A stretch of DNA of 64,000 nucleotides from JBOCEF01 sp050586345 (GCF_050586345.1 NZ_JBOCEF010000006.1:75728-139727), one strand, 5' to 3'. Counted from the stretch's first letter, positions 42,873 through 51,571 are shown. Notes: a model not told the origin generated them from the sequence alone. Translations and numbers: made by a program.

Positions 42873-43181
42873 TCAGGCGCGGTCCGGGCCCCAACCCTCG
42901 GCCTCGATCAGCGCGCGCAGGCGCTCGGGGCCGTATTCCTCGTCCAGGCGGCCGGCCTCGGCGGCCACCGCGTCTGCATCGGCGCCCTCGACCTCGTACG
43001 GGTCGGACCGGCGCCATTCCGCGAGATAGGCGTCGGCGTCCTTCGCCCCAACCTTCATCGCGCAGCGGTCGATGGCCTGCTCGAAACGCTCGGGAAGCAC
43101 CGCCTTCGCGGCCTTGCGCCCCCTGCCTGCGATCACCTGCGCGGGAATGTCCCGCCACCAGATCACCTGAACTTTCGCCAC
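42873..43181 (-). CDS. PF13769 ('virulence factor') family small protein
   Basis: This 102-residue protein reads VAKVQVIWWRDIPAQVIAGRGRKAAK at its start. It has a compact charged body (FEQAIDRCAMKVGAKDADAYLAEWRR) like the Pfam family labelled Virulence factor. That label is historical and shows nothing about pathogenicity. I use a GTG start at 43181 with GGAG seven bases upstream; the ATG at 43208 lacks a site. Its constant company with corrinoid/folate methyl-transfer genes, seen again here, suggests a role in one-carbon transfer. It is first in a three-gene minus-strand operon. Confidence 0.82.
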   Translation of the reverse strand: MAKVQVIWWRDIPAQVIAGRGRKAAKAVLPERFEQAIDRCAMKVGAKDADAYLAEWRRSDPYEVEGADADAVAAEAGRLDEEYGPERLRALIEAEGWGPDRA

Positions 43182-43446
43182 CGGCCTCTCCTGTTCTTCA
43201 ATGCACAAGTCTCATGCAACGCCGCCGGGGTCGGTCCCGCAGGCGACCTGTGGAACCCGTTTCGCGACATCGCCCCATGGGGGTAGGCGCCCGGTTACGA
43301 CATACTGGTCGGGTTTGGAACTTGAAAGGTCGCGTTCCGCGGCTTAGTTTCAGCGTTCACGTCCGCACGCGAGTCGCGGCGCGGCCTTCGGGCGGCGTTT
43401 CGGCGGGATCCGGCGGGCCCCGTTTTCTCCACCAGAGGTGCTCCAG
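43182..43446. promoter_or_regulatory. Divergent promoter region of the PF13769 operon and metF
   Basis: These 265 bases separate two oppositely transcribed one-carbon genes. An imperfect dyad, ATGCACAAG-TCT-CATGCAA, lies at about 43200-43220, next to the PF13769 start, and could be an operator. I looked for known S-adenosylmethionine or cobalamin riboswitch landmarks and saw none. Confidence 0.45.
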
Positions 43447-44340
43447 ATGAGCGATTCGGCCGCGGCGTCCACGAACGTCCCTGCGATCAGCTTCGAATTC
43501 TTCCCCCCGGCGACGCCCGAGGGGTCGATGCGGCTGTGGCGGTCGGTCGAACGTCTCGCCCCGCTGGGCCCCGATTACGTCTCGGTGACCTACGGCGCGG
43601 GCGGCACCACCCGCGACCGCACCCTCTCGGCCATCCAGACCATCGTGGAGCGCGCGCGGCTGACCGTGGCCGGGCACCTGACCTGCGTGAACGCGACCAA
43701 GGCCCAGACGCTCGAGGTCGCCGAGAAGTACCGCGCCATCGGCGCCCGCCGCATCGTGGCGCTGCGCGGCGACCCGCCCAAGGGCGCCTCGAAGTTCGAG
43801 CCGCACCCCGAGGGCTTCGCCTCGGCCGCCGAGCTGGTCGCGGCGCTGGCCAAGGCCGGGCATGACAAGATCTCGGTGGCGGCCTACCCCGAGATGCACC
43901 CCGAGGCCTCCTCGCTGCAGGCCGATATCGACAACCTCAAGCGCAAGCTGGACGCGGGCGCCGACCAGGCGATCACCCAGTTCTTCTTCGACAACGACGA
44001 TTATTTCCGCTTCCTCGACGCCGCCCGCAAGGCGGGGATCGACGCGCCGATCATCCCCGGCATCCTGCCGATCGAGAATTTCGCCAAGATGTCGAAATTC
44101 GCCGCCATGTGCGGGGCCAAGGTGCCCGAGTGGATGGGCAAGGCGTTCGAGACGGCCGAGGAGCAGGGCGCGTCGGAGACGCTGTCGGTCTCGCTCTGCG
44201 CCGAGCAGTGCCAGGGCCTGGCGGCGCAGGGGGTGGAGCAGCTCCACGTCTACACGCTCAACAACCCCGATCTGCCCTACGCCGTCTGCCGCGCGCTGGG
44301 CGTCGAGGCGGGGCCGGAGCGGATCGCCGCCGCCGGTTGA
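43447..44340 (+). CDS. metF: Methylenetetrahydrofolate reductase
   Basis: This 297-residue flavoprotein makes 5-methyltetrahydrofolate for methionine synthesis. Family features are ISFEFFPPATPEG, VSVTYGAGGTTRDRT, HLTCVNATKAQTLEVAEKY, RIVALRGDPPKG and QFFFDNDDYFRFLDAARKAGI. The frame opens at a GTG three codons earlier, but the ATG at 43447 with GAGG eight bases upstream is preferred. It is divergent from the PF13769 operon and is followed 37 bases later by a small membrane protein. Confidence 0.95.
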   Translation: MSDSAAASTNVPAISFEFFPPATPEGSMRLWRSVERLAPLGPDYVSVTYGAGGTTRDRTLSAIQTIVERARLTVAGHLTCVNATKAQTLEVAEKYRAIGARRIVALRGDPPKGASKFEPHPEGFASAAELVAALAKAGHDKISVAAYPEMHPEASSLQADIDNLKRKLDAGADQAITQFFFDNDDYFRFLDAARKAGIDAPIIPGILPIENFAKMSKFAAMCGAKVPEWMGKAFETAEEQGASETLSVSLCAEQCQGLAAQGVEQLHVYTLNNPDLPYAVCRALGVEAGPERIAAAG

Positions 44341-44377
44341 AAGGGCGACCCCGGCGGGGCGGCCTGAGAGAGGTGTG

Positions 44378-44668
44378 ATGCGCGCCGTCGGCGAGGTCCT
44401 CCTGATCGTTTTGCAATGGGCGCTGGTTATCACCGGCGCCCTTTCCATTTTGACCGCCCTGAACGTCTGGTGGATCGACATGTCGCTGCAGGCCGCGCGC
44501 GAGGCGACGGCCGCGGGGGGCGAGGGTGCGGGGGATCTGGCGGGGAGCTTCTATCGCGTCCCGGTGATGCAGCGGCTGCTGACCGGGCTGTGCTCGGGGC
44601 TGATCGCCATGGGGCTGGGCGCCATCCTGTTCTACCTGCGCCGCCTGCGCGCCCGCCGCGAGGGCTGA
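44378..44668 (+). CDS. Small two-helix membrane protein, unknown function
   Basis: This 96-residue protein has two hydrophobic helices, VLLIVLQWALVITGALSILTA at about residues 7-27 and LLTGLCSGLIAMGLGAILFYL at about 67-87. A charged loop lies between them and an Arg-rich end RRLRARREG follows. It follows metF in the same direction, with GAGAGAGG before the ATG, and may be co-transcribed. I do not recognise it. Confidence 0.65.
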   Translation: MRAVGEVLLIVLQWALVITGALSILTALNVWWIDMSLQAAREATAAGGEGAGDLAGSFYRVPVMQRLLTGLCSGLIAMGLGAILFYLRRLRARREG

Positions 44669-44756
44669 GCGCCGCCGCGCCCCCGGCGCGGCCGGGCGGG
44701 CGAGCGGGGCCCCCGCGGCCCCCGAGCCCGGCCGTCCCCCTCCCTCCCCACGTCTC

Positions 44757-44823
44757 CGCCCGCTCAGGGGGACAAGCCCCCCATTCGCGGCCGGAGAGCG
44801 GACGGCTGCGCCGCCGCCCGGCG
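44757..44823 (+). repeat. Dispersed intergenic palindromic repeat, copy C
   Basis: It reads CGCCCGCTCA, G-run, ACAAG, C-run, ATTCGC, a divergent spacer, then GGCTGCGCCGCCGCCCGGCGC. It is the most diverged of the three copies. It lies between the small membrane protein and the mlaE-like gene. The preceding segment GAGCCCGGCCGTCC is shared with the region before copy B. Confidence 0.68.
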
Positions 44824-44884
44824 CCGCCGCCCACACCGCGGCGCCGCGTCCCCCCGCCGCTGGACGCGCCCGCTCCGGCCTGCG

Positions 44885-46060
44885 ATGCTTCACGCCGTTT
44901 CAATCGCTGATTTCCCGGCCCGGATGCCCACGCCCGACCCTTCCCCACAGCTTGTCATCGACCGCAGCGGCGACGCGCTCCGGTTGGCCTTCACCGGCCC
45001 GCTGCTGATCGCCACCCTGCGCGCGCCGGCCGAGGCCGCCGCCAGGCTCTCCCCCGGCGACGCCGCGCGGGTGCGCATCGACGTCGCCGGGGTCACCGCC
45101 ATGGACACCGCGGGGGCGTGGCTGGCGCTCGACCTCGCCCGCCGCTTCGGCGAGGCGGGGGCGAAGGTGGACCTGGTCGGCCTGACCCCCGAACGCAAGA
45201 CCCTGGTCGAGGCCGTCCGCGCCGCGATGCCCGACCGCGCGGCCCCGCCGCCGCGGCGCACGCCCGTCGACCGGCTCGCCGATTTCGGCGCGGGGGTGGA
45301 GGCCGCCGGGCGCACGACGCTCGAAGGGTTCGGCTTCTTCGGCCTCGTCCTCTCGCGCATCGGGCGCACCATTGTCCGCCCCGGCCGCCTGCGCTTCACC
45401 TCCCTCGTCCACCATTGCGGCGAGGCGGGCTTCGCCGCCGTCCCCATCGTCGCGCTGATGGCCTTCATGATCGGCGTGGTCCTCGCCTTCCAGGGCTCGG
45501 TCCAGCTGCGGAACTTCGGGGCCGAGGTGTTCGTGGTCGACCTGATCTCCGTCTCGGTGCTGCGCGAGCTGGGCATCCTGCTGACCGCGATCATCGTCGC
45601 GGGCCGGTCGGGATCGGCCTTCACCGCCGCCATCGGCTCGATGAAGGTGCGCGAAGAGATCGACGCCATGCGCACCCTCGGCCTCGACCCGATCGAAGTC
45701 CTCGCCCTGCCGCGGGCGCTGGCCTTACTCCTCATGCTCCCCGTCCTTGGCGTCGTCGCCAATTTCGCCGGCCTCGCGGGCGGGCTGCTGATGAGCTGGA
45801 TCGAGCTCGGCGTCTCGCCCGGCATGTTCCTGTCGCGATTGCAGGAGAACACGGACGTGAACCACATGATCGTCGGCATGGTGAAGGCCCCGGTCTTCGC
45901 GCTGCTGATCGGGGTGATCGGCTGCTGGCAGGGGTTCCAGGTGGGCGCCTCCTCGGAATCGGTGGGGCGGCGGACCACGACCTCGGTGGTCATGGCGATC
46001 TTCTCGGTCATCATCGCCGACGCGCTGTTCTCGATCTTCTTCGCGGAGCTGGGGATATGA
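44885..46060 (+). CDS. mlaE: MlaE-type ABC lipid transporter permease with N-terminal STAS domain
   Basis: This 391-residue protein joins a STAS domain (about residues 20-115: VIDRSGDALRLAFTGPL, RIDVAGVTAMDTAGAWLALDLARRF) to a MlaE permease (about 140-390, five or six helices). The permease has FQGSVQLRNFGAEVFVVDL, ELGILLTAIIVAGRSGSAFTAAIGSMKVREEIDAMRTLG and the ending SIFFAELGI. In E. coli the STAS protein MlaB is separate; here it is fused. The ATG at 44885 is used, and one at 44924 is also possible. The stop overlaps mlaF as ATGA. It should transport phospholipid across the inner membrane with MlaF and the MCE protein. Confidence 0.92.
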   Translation: MLHAVSIADFPARMPTPDPSPQLVIDRSGDALRLAFTGPLLIATLRAPAEAAARLSPGDAARVRIDVAGVTAMDTAGAWLALDLARRFGEAGAKVDLVGLTPERKTLVEAVRAAMPDRAAPPPRRTPVDRLADFGAGVEAAGRTTLEGFGFFGLVLSRIGRTIVRPGRLRFTSLVHHCGEAGFAAVPIVALMAFMIGVVLAFQGSVQLRNFGAEVFVVDLISVSVLRELGILLTAIIVAGRSGSAFTAAIGSMKVREEIDAMRTLGLDPIEVLALPRALALLLMLPVLGVVANFAGLAGGLLMSWIELGVSPGMFLSRLQENTDVNHMIVGMVKAPVFALLIGVIGCWQGFQVGASSESVGRRTTTSVVMAIFSVIIADALFSIFFAELGI

Positions 46061-46842
46061 GCGATCCGGTGATCCGCATCCGCGGGCTGAAGAACCAGTT
46101 CGGCCCGCAGGTGGTGCACGAGAATCTCGACCTCGACATCCAGCGGGGCGAGGTGCTGGGCGTGGTCGGCGGCTCGGGCACCGGCAAGTCGGTGCTGCTG
46201 CGGACCATCGTCGGGCTGAACCGGCCCCGCGCGGGCTCCATCGAGGTGCTGGGCACCGACGTGGCCAATGCCGACGAGGACCAGCGCCGCGAGATGGAGA
46301 AGAAATGGGGCGTCCTGTTCCAGGACGGCGCCCTGTTCAGCGCCCTGACCGTGCAGCAGAATGTCGAGGCGCCGATGCGCGAGCATCTCGACCTGCCAGC
46401 GGGGCTGCGCGCGGAACTGGCGCGGCTGAAGGTGGCGCTGTCGGGCCTGCCCGAACTCGCCAACGGCAAGCTGCCGTCTGAATTGTCAGGCGGGATGCGC
46501 AAGCGCGCCGGGCTGGCGCGCGCGCTCGCCATGGACCCGCAGATCCTGTTCCTGGACGAGCCGACGGCGGGGCTCGACCCCATCGGCGCCGCCGCCTTCG
46601 ACCAGCTGATCCGCGATTTGCAGCGCAGCCTCGGGCTGACCGTGTTCCTGGTGACCCACGACCTCGACACCCTGCACGCCTGCTGCGACCGGATCGCGGT
46701 GCTGGCGGAAAAGAAGGTGCTGGCCACGGGGACGATGCGCGACATGCTGGACGTCGATCACCCCTGGGTGCGCGAGTATTTCCACGGGCCCCGCGCCCGG
46801 GCCGCCGCGGCGGACGCCGCCGCCGCGTCCGCCCGAACCTGA
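46057..46842 (+). CDS. mlaF: MlaF-type ABC transporter ATPase
   Basis: This 261-residue ATPase powers the Mla/Mce lipid transporter. Walker A is GGSGTGKSV (residues 38-46), the signature LSGGMRKRAGLARAL, Walker B ILFLDEPTAGLDP, and the switch histidine VTHDLD. GVLFQDGALFSALTVQQNV is characteristic of MlaF. Its start overlaps mlaE and it precedes the MCE gene by 11 bases. The last 15 residues are an Ala/Arg tail. Confidence 0.95.
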   Translation: MSDPVIRIRGLKNQFGPQVVHENLDLDIQRGEVLGVVGGSGTGKSVLLRTIVGLNRPRAGSIEVLGTDVANADEDQRREMEKKWGVLFQDGALFSALTVQQNVEAPMREHLDLPAGLRAELARLKVALSGLPELANGKLPSELSGGMRKRAGLARALAMDPQILFLDEPTAGLDPIGAAAFDQLIRDLQRSLGLTVFLVTHDLDTLHACCDRIAVLAEKKVLATGTMRDMLDVDHPWVREYFHGPRARAAAADAAAASART

Positions 46843-46853
46843 AGGAGAGCGCC

Positions 46854-48896
46854 TTGGAAACCCGCGCGAACCACATCCTGATCGGCCTCTTCGCCCTGGT
46901 CGGCATCCTCGGCGGCATGGCGCTGTTCCTCTACCTCGCCAAGGCCGAGGCGGACCGGGACTACGCCTATTACGACATCCGCTTCCCCTCGGTCTCGGGC
47001 CTGCGCTCGGCCGGGGACGTGCGGTTCAACGGGCTGCCGGTGGGGCAGGTGACGGGGCTGTTCCTAGATGAAGGCCGCCCCGACAGTGTGCGGGTGCGGA
47101 TCGAGATCGGCGCCGAGGTGCCCATCGTCGAGGGGACCGTGGCGACGCTGGAAATGCAGGGCGTCACCGGCGTGTCCTACGTGGCGCTGTCGGGCGGCGA
47201 GGGCGCGCCGCTGCGCGGCGGCCCCGGCGATCGGGTCCCCGAGATCCCGTCGCAGAAATCCGCCATCGCCAGCATCTTCGAAGGCGCCCCCGCGGTGATG
47301 GAGGAGGCGCTGAACCTGCTGACCGAGCTGCGCGCCGTGGTGGGCGAGGAGAACCGGAGCGCCGTGACCGGCATCCTGTCCAATCTCGACGGCGCTACCG
47401 CCGACCTGCGGGTGGTGCTCGAGGACGTGCGGCGCCTCTCGGACGACGTGGCCGACGCCGCCCAGGGCATCGCGGGCTTCGCGCAGAAGCTCGAACCCAC
47501 GGCGGATGCGGCCGAGAAGGCGCTGGTCGCCGCCGAGGCGACGATGACCACCGCCAATGACGCCATCTCCCGCGCCACCCCCGCCATCGACGCCGCCGCG
47601 GGCGCGGTGGAGGGCGCCGACGTGCTGATGCGCGAGACGATCCCGAAGCTCGCCGGGCAGCTCGGCGGCGCCGCCGAGACGGTGGACCGGGTGACGGCGG
47701 AGTTGGGCGAGACGGCGGGCGGCGCCGTCGCCCGCCTCTCGGACCGCGCCGATTCGGTCGGCGCGCTGGTCGAGGCGCGGCTGGCCGAGGCCGAGAGCGT
47801 CATGGCCCGCCTCAACGACGCGCTGGCCCAGGCCGGGACCACCCTGCGCAGCATCGAGGCCGCCTCGGACGGCGTGTCCGTCGCCGGGGGTCTCGCCGCC
47901 GCGCGGCTCGAAGAAGCGCAGGGCGCGGTCGGCCGCCTGGAAGGCGCGGTCGAGGAAGCCACCCGCGCGCTCGCCTCGGTCGCCGATGCCGGGGCCTCGG
48001 CCCGCCGGGTGCTGGACGAGGACGCGCCGGGCCTGGTGCGCGAGGGGACGGCGGCGCTCGCCTCGGTCCGCCGCGCCGCCGACGGGGCCGCGACGCTGGC
48101 CGACGGCGCCGCGCGCCGGGTCGAGGAGGCCGCCGCGGTGCTGGCCCAGACCGACCGCACGCTGAAGGCCGTCGCCGCCGCCTCCGCCTCGGTGGAAACG
48201 CTGGCGACGGGCGAGGGCGCGGCGCTGATCGCCGACGCCCGCGCCGCCGTGAGCTCGGCCGGGCAGGCGATGCAGACCCTCGACCGCGCCGCGCAGCAGG
48301 ACCTGCCGGTGATCGTCGAGGATGTCCGCGGCGCCTCGGCCCGGGTGGCCGAGCTGGTCGCCCGGCTGAACGAGGGGCTGGCCCCCGCGGTCGACCTGCT
48401 GCCGGGGCTGGCCGCCGACGCCTCCACCACGCTGACCACCGCCACCGACAGCTTCATCCGCGCCAACGACACCATGGCGGCGATCAACGGCGCCATGGCC
48501 ACCGCGGTGGACACGCTGGGGACCGCCGACGGCGCCTTCGCCTCGGCCGGGGAGCTGATGCAGGGCGACGTGCCCGCGATCATGGCCGACCTGCGGTCCA
48601 TGGCCCGGACGCTGGAGCGGACCACCGCCGCGCTGGGCGAGGACCTGCCGCAGATGTCCGCCGAACTGGAAGAAGCGCTGGTCGCCGCCCGCAACCTCGC
48701 CGTGCGGCTGGACGAGACGGTGGGCGAGAACACCCCCCAGCTCAACGCCTTCATGCAGGCGGGCCTGCCCCAGTTCATCCGCTTCATGAACGAGGGCCGC
48801 CGCCTGATGGAGAACCTGCAGCGCGTGACCGAGAAGCTGGAGCGCGACCCCGCCCGCTTCCTGCTCGGCACCCAGCGCCCCGAGTACCGGCGCTGA
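46854..48896 (+). CDS. Very long MCE-domain (MlaD-like) protein
   Basis: This 680-residue protein has one N-terminal membrane helix (ILIGLFALVGILGGMALFLYLA, about 8-29). A single MCE domain occupies about residues 38-115 (YYDIRFPSVSGLRSAGDVRFNGLPVGQV). About 520 residues of Ala/Glu/Asp/Arg-rich sequence follow, apparently one long helical, heptad-like region, then a short tail (FLLGTQRPEYRR). E. coli MlaD is about 180 residues and has no such extension. A TTG start at 46854 is used; AAGGAG six bases upstream supports it. The helix could build a periplasm-spanning tube, as shown for Mce and PqiB proteins. No mlaC-like shuttle gene is beside it. Confidence 0.9.
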   Translation: METRANHILIGLFALVGILGGMALFLYLAKAEADRDYAYYDIRFPSVSGLRSAGDVRFNGLPVGQVTGLFLDEGRPDSVRVRIEIGAEVPIVEGTVATLEMQGVTGVSYVALSGGEGAPLRGGPGDRVPEIPSQKSAIASIFEGAPAVMEEALNLLTELRAVVGEENRSAVTGILSNLDGATADLRVVLEDVRRLSDDVADAAQGIAGFAQKLEPTADAAEKALVAAEATMTTANDAISRATPAIDAAAGAVEGADVLMRETIPKLAGQLGGAAETVDRVTAELGETAGGAVARLSDRADSVGALVEARLAEAESVMARLNDALAQAGTTLRSIEAASDGVSVAGGLAAARLEEAQGAVGRLEGAVEEATRALASVADAGASARRVLDEDAPGLVREGTAALASVRRAADGAATLADGAARRVEEAAAVLAQTDRTLKAVAAASASVETLATGEGAALIADARAAVSSAGQAMQTLDRAAQQDLPVIVEDVRGASARVAELVARLNEGLAPAVDLLPGLAADASTTLTTATDSFIRANDTMAAINGAMATAVDTLGTADGAFASAGELMQGDVPAIMADLRSMARTLERTTAALGEDLPQMSAELEEALVAARNLAVRLDETVGENTPQLNAFMQAGLPQFIRFMNEGRRLMENLQRVTEKLERDPARFLLGTQRPEYRR

Positions 48897-48923
48897 GCCG
48901 CGGCCCGAGAAGGAGACGACCCC

Positions 48924-49631
48924 ATGATCCGCGCCACCGCCCGCGCCCATCCCGGCGCCCCCTCGGCCGCCCCCTCGGCCGCCCGTCCCTGCGCCGCCCG
49001 CCGGGCGCTGCTGCTCGGGGCCGGGGCCGCCGCGCTCTCGGCCTGCACCCCGCTCGGGGCGATCCAGCAGGCCGCCGTGCCCCCCGCGCTCTATCGTCTC
49101 AGCCCCAAGAGCACCTTCCGGGAGGGGCTGCCGAAACTCGCCGCCCAGCTGGTGATCGACGAGCCGACCGCGGGCGCCGCCGTCGACACCGACCGCATCG
49201 CCGTGCGCCCCCACCCGCTGATGATCGAGTACTACCCCGCCGCGCGCTGGGTCGACCGGGCGCCGCTGATGGTCCAGACCCTGTTGGTCGAAAGCTTCGA
49301 GAACGCGGACGAGGACCTCTCGGTCGGCCGCCGCGCCACCGGCCTCGCCGCCGACTACACCCTGTTGACGGAGTTGCGTGAATTCCAGGTCGAGGCCCCG
49401 GAAAACGGCGCGCTCGAAGCCTATGTGCGCCTCAATTTCAAGCTGGTGGCCGAACCCGGCGGGCTGATCTTCGCCGCCACCACGATCGAGCGGCGCGCGC
49501 CCGCCGCCGCCTCCGGGCCGCTGGCCGGGGTCGAGGCGATGGACGCCGCCTTCGGCAAGGTCATCCGCCGCGCCGTCGAATGGTCGCTGGACCAGGCCGC
49601 GGCCCACTGGAAAACGCGTCCGCGCTGGTGA
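48924..49631 (+). CDS. ABC-type transport auxiliary lipoprotein (PqiC-like)
   Basis: This 235-residue protein has an arginine-containing lipoprotein signal (CAARRALLLGAGAAALSAC; the lipobox Cys is near residue 41). The body matches the ABC_trans_aux/PqiC fold (YRLSPKSTFREGLPKLAAQLVIDEP, LTELREFQVE, KLVAEPGGLIFAATTIERRAPA). PqiC-like lipoproteins sit in the outer membrane at the end of MCE tunnels. It follows the MCE gene by 27 bases with AGAAGGAG upstream and is last in this four-gene lipid-transport operon. Confidence 0.9.
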   Translation: MIRATARAHPGAPSAAPSAARPCAARRALLLGAGAAALSACTPLGAIQQAAVPPALYRLSPKSTFREGLPKLAAQLVIDEPTAGAAVDTDRIAVRPHPLMIEYYPAARWVDRAPLMVQTLLVESFENADEDLSVGRRATGLAADYTLLTELREFQVEAPENGALEAYVRLNFKLVAEPGGLIFAATTIERRAPAAASGPLAGVEAMDAAFGKVIRRAVEWSLDQAAAHWKTRPRW

Positions 49632-49730
49632 AGGTCGGATTCAGCCCCCCTGTCGTCGCGACATGCGGCGCAGGGGCGCTTGCCTTCCCTTCACGTCGCA
49701 CATAACTGGTCGCCACGGCGAGCAAGAATT

Positions 49731-49745
49731 CGAAACGACGTTTCG
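49731..49745. promoter_or_regulatory. Perfect dyad upstream of etfBA
   Basis: CGAAACG-A-CGTTTCG is a 7-base perfect inverted repeat with a one-base centre. It stands 120 bases before the etfB start in an AT-richer, 233-base region. It has the form of an operator for a dimeric regulator. Confidence 0.5.
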
Positions 49746-49864
49746 CGCAACAGATCGCACTCGCAACGCTGCGGCGCGCAATGTATGGAAAAGCCTCGTA
49801 ACCCGACACGCCGTCCGAGCGGGACGGGGGCCCCGGGAGGGGTGAGCTGGAAGGAGCAACGCGC

Positions 49865-50623
49865 ATGAAGGTCCTGGTGCCTGTCAAACGCGTGATCGAC
49901 TACAACGTGAAGGTTCGCGTGAAAGCGGACGGTTCCGGCGTCGATCTCGCCAACGTCAAGATGTCGATGAACCCGTTCGACGAAATCGCCGTCGAAGAGG
50001 CGATTCGCCTGAAGGAGAAGGGCGTCGCGACCGAGGTCGTGGCCGTCTCCATCGGCGTCGCCAAGGCGCAGGAGACCCTGCGCACCGCCCTCGCCATGGG
50101 CGCGGACCGCGCGATCCTGATCGAGGCGTCCGACAGCGTCGACACCGACGTCGAGCCGCTGGCCGTCGCCAAGCTGCTCAAGGCCGTCATCGACGAAGAG
50201 AAGCCCGAGCTGGTCATCGCCGGCAAGCAGGCCATCGACAACGACATGAACGCGACCGGCCAGATGCTCGCCGCCCTGCTGGGCTGGGGGCAGGCCACCT
50301 TCGCGTCCGAGGTCGAGATCGCGGACGGCGCCGCCACCGTGACCCGCGAGGTCGACGGCGGCCTGCAGACCATCAAGGTCAAGCTGCCCGCCATCGTCAC
50401 CGCCGACCTGCGCCTGAACGAGCCGCGCTACGCCTCGCTGCCGAACATCATGAAGGCGAAGAAGAAGCCGCTGGATACGAAGACCGCCGCCGATTACGGC
50501 GTCGACGTCTCGCCGCGCCTCTCCGTCGTCTCCACCTCCGAGCCGGCCGCGCGCTCGGCGGGCGAGATGGTCGCCGACGTGCCGACCCTGGTGTCGAAGC
50601 TCAAAGAGAAGGGTGTGATCTGA
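49865..50623 (+). CDS. etfB: Electron transfer flavoprotein subunit beta
   Basis: This 252-residue protein forms with EtfA the soluble carrier that passes electrons from acyl-CoA and methylated-amine dehydrogenases to the quinone pool. Family features are MKVLVPVKRVIDYNVKVRVK, KMSMNPFDEIAVEEAIRLKEKG and ADLRLNEPRYASLPNIMKAKKKPL, the last being the ETF-beta signature. The gene has GGAAGGAG upstream. Its stop shares a base with the etfA start (TGATG). Confidence 0.97.
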   Translation: MKVLVPVKRVIDYNVKVRVKADGSGVDLANVKMSMNPFDEIAVEEAIRLKEKGVATEVVAVSIGVAKAQETLRTALAMGADRAILIEASDSVDTDVEPLAVAKLLKAVIDEEKPELVIAGKQAIDNDMNATGQMLAALLGWGQATFASEVEIADGAATVTREVDGGLQTIKVKLPAIVTADLRLNEPRYASLPNIMKAKKKPLDTKTAADYGVDVSPRLSVVSTSEPAARSAGEMVADVPTLVSKLKEKGVI

Positions 50624-51540
50624 TGGCCGTTCTTCTGATCGCTGAAACCGCCGGCGGCGCCCTCGTCGCCGACGCGGCCGCCAAGGCCGCTTCCGCCGCC
50701 GCCCAGCTGGGCGACGTCACCGTGCTGGTCCCCGAGGCGGGCGCCGAGGAAGCCGCGAAGATCGCCGGCGTCTCCAAGGTCCTCTCCGCCGCGGGCGACG
50801 ACATCGCGCGCGGCCTGGCCGAGCCGCTCTCGGCGCTGATCGTGTCGCTGGCCGGGGATTACGAGCACATCCTGTTCGCCTCCACCACCACCGGCAAGAA
50901 CGTCGCCCCGCGCGTCGCCGCCCTGCTCGACGTGATGGTCATCTCCGACGTCATGGAGATCAAGGGTTCGGACGAGTTCGCCCGCCCGGTCTACGCCGGC
51001 AACGCCATCCAGGTGGTGAAGTCCGCGGACGCCAAGAAGGTCATGACCATCCGCACCGCGTCCTTCAACGCGGCCGGGATGACCGGTTCGGCCGCCGTCG
51101 AGGCCGCCCCGGGCGCCGAGAACCCCGGCCTGTCCGAGTGGGTCGAGGACAAGGTCGCCGCGTCCGACCGCCCCGAGCTGACCTCGGCCAAGATCGTGAT
51201 CTCCGGCGGCCGCGGCATGGGCTCGGCCGACAACTTCGCGATCATCGAGAAGGTCGCCGACAAGCTGGGCGCCGCCGTCGGCGCGTCCCGCGCCGCGGTC
51301 GACTCGGGCTTCGCCCCGAACGACTGGCAGGTCGGCCAGACCGGCAAGGTCGTGGCCCCCGAGCTGTACATCGCCGTCGGCATCTCCGGCGCGATCCAGC
51401 ACCTCGCGGGCATGAAGGACTCGAAGGTCATCGTCGCCATCAACAAGGACGAAGAAGCGCCGATCTTCCAGGTCGCCGATTACGGCCTGGTCGCCGATCT
51501 GTTCGACGCCGTCCCCGAGATGGAGAAAGAGCTGGGCTGA
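50623..51540 (+). CDS. etfA: Electron transfer flavoprotein subunit alpha
   Basis: This 305-residue FAD-binding subunit shows the C-terminal signature GQTGKVVAPELYIAVGISGAIQHLAGM (about residues 243-269) and the ISGGRGMGSADNF loop. The N-terminal domain starts MAVLLIAETAGG. It is coupled to etfB by a one-base overlap and ends in a strong terminator. The enoyl-CoA hydratase downstream and the one-carbon cluster upstream are plausible users of ETF, but no dehydrogenase is adjacent. Confidence 0.97.
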   Translation: MAVLLIAETAGGALVADAAAKAASAAAQLGDVTVLVPEAGAEEAAKIAGVSKVLSAAGDDIARGLAEPLSALIVSLAGDYEHILFASTTTGKNVAPRVAALLDVMVISDVMEIKGSDEFARPVYAGNAIQVVKSADAKKVMTIRTASFNAAGMTGSAAVEAAPGAENPGLSEWVEDKVAASDRPELTSAKIVISGGRGMGSADNFAIIEKVADKLGAAVGASRAAVDSGFAPNDWQVGQTGKVVAPELYIAVGISGAIQHLAGMKDSKVIVAINKDEEAPIFQVADYGLVADLFDAVPEMEKELG

Positions 51541-51571
51541 CGCCCCGCCATCCTTTCGTGAAAAATTCGGG

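Noticed and set aside
42873..43181. Reading the PF13769 'virulence factor' label as a sign of pathogenicity
   Set aside because: The name is historical. The genes around it are one-carbon metabolism and nothing in the window suggests virulence.
43182..43446. Possible SAM or cobalamin riboswitch before metF or the corrinoid operon
   Set aside because: None of the conserved boxes I know for these riboswitches could be found on either strand.
47064..49607. 847-codon minus-strand frame opposite the MCE and lipoprotein genes
   Set aside because: It covers two well-supported genes and the gap between them, and reads as Gly/His/Arg low-complexity sequence.
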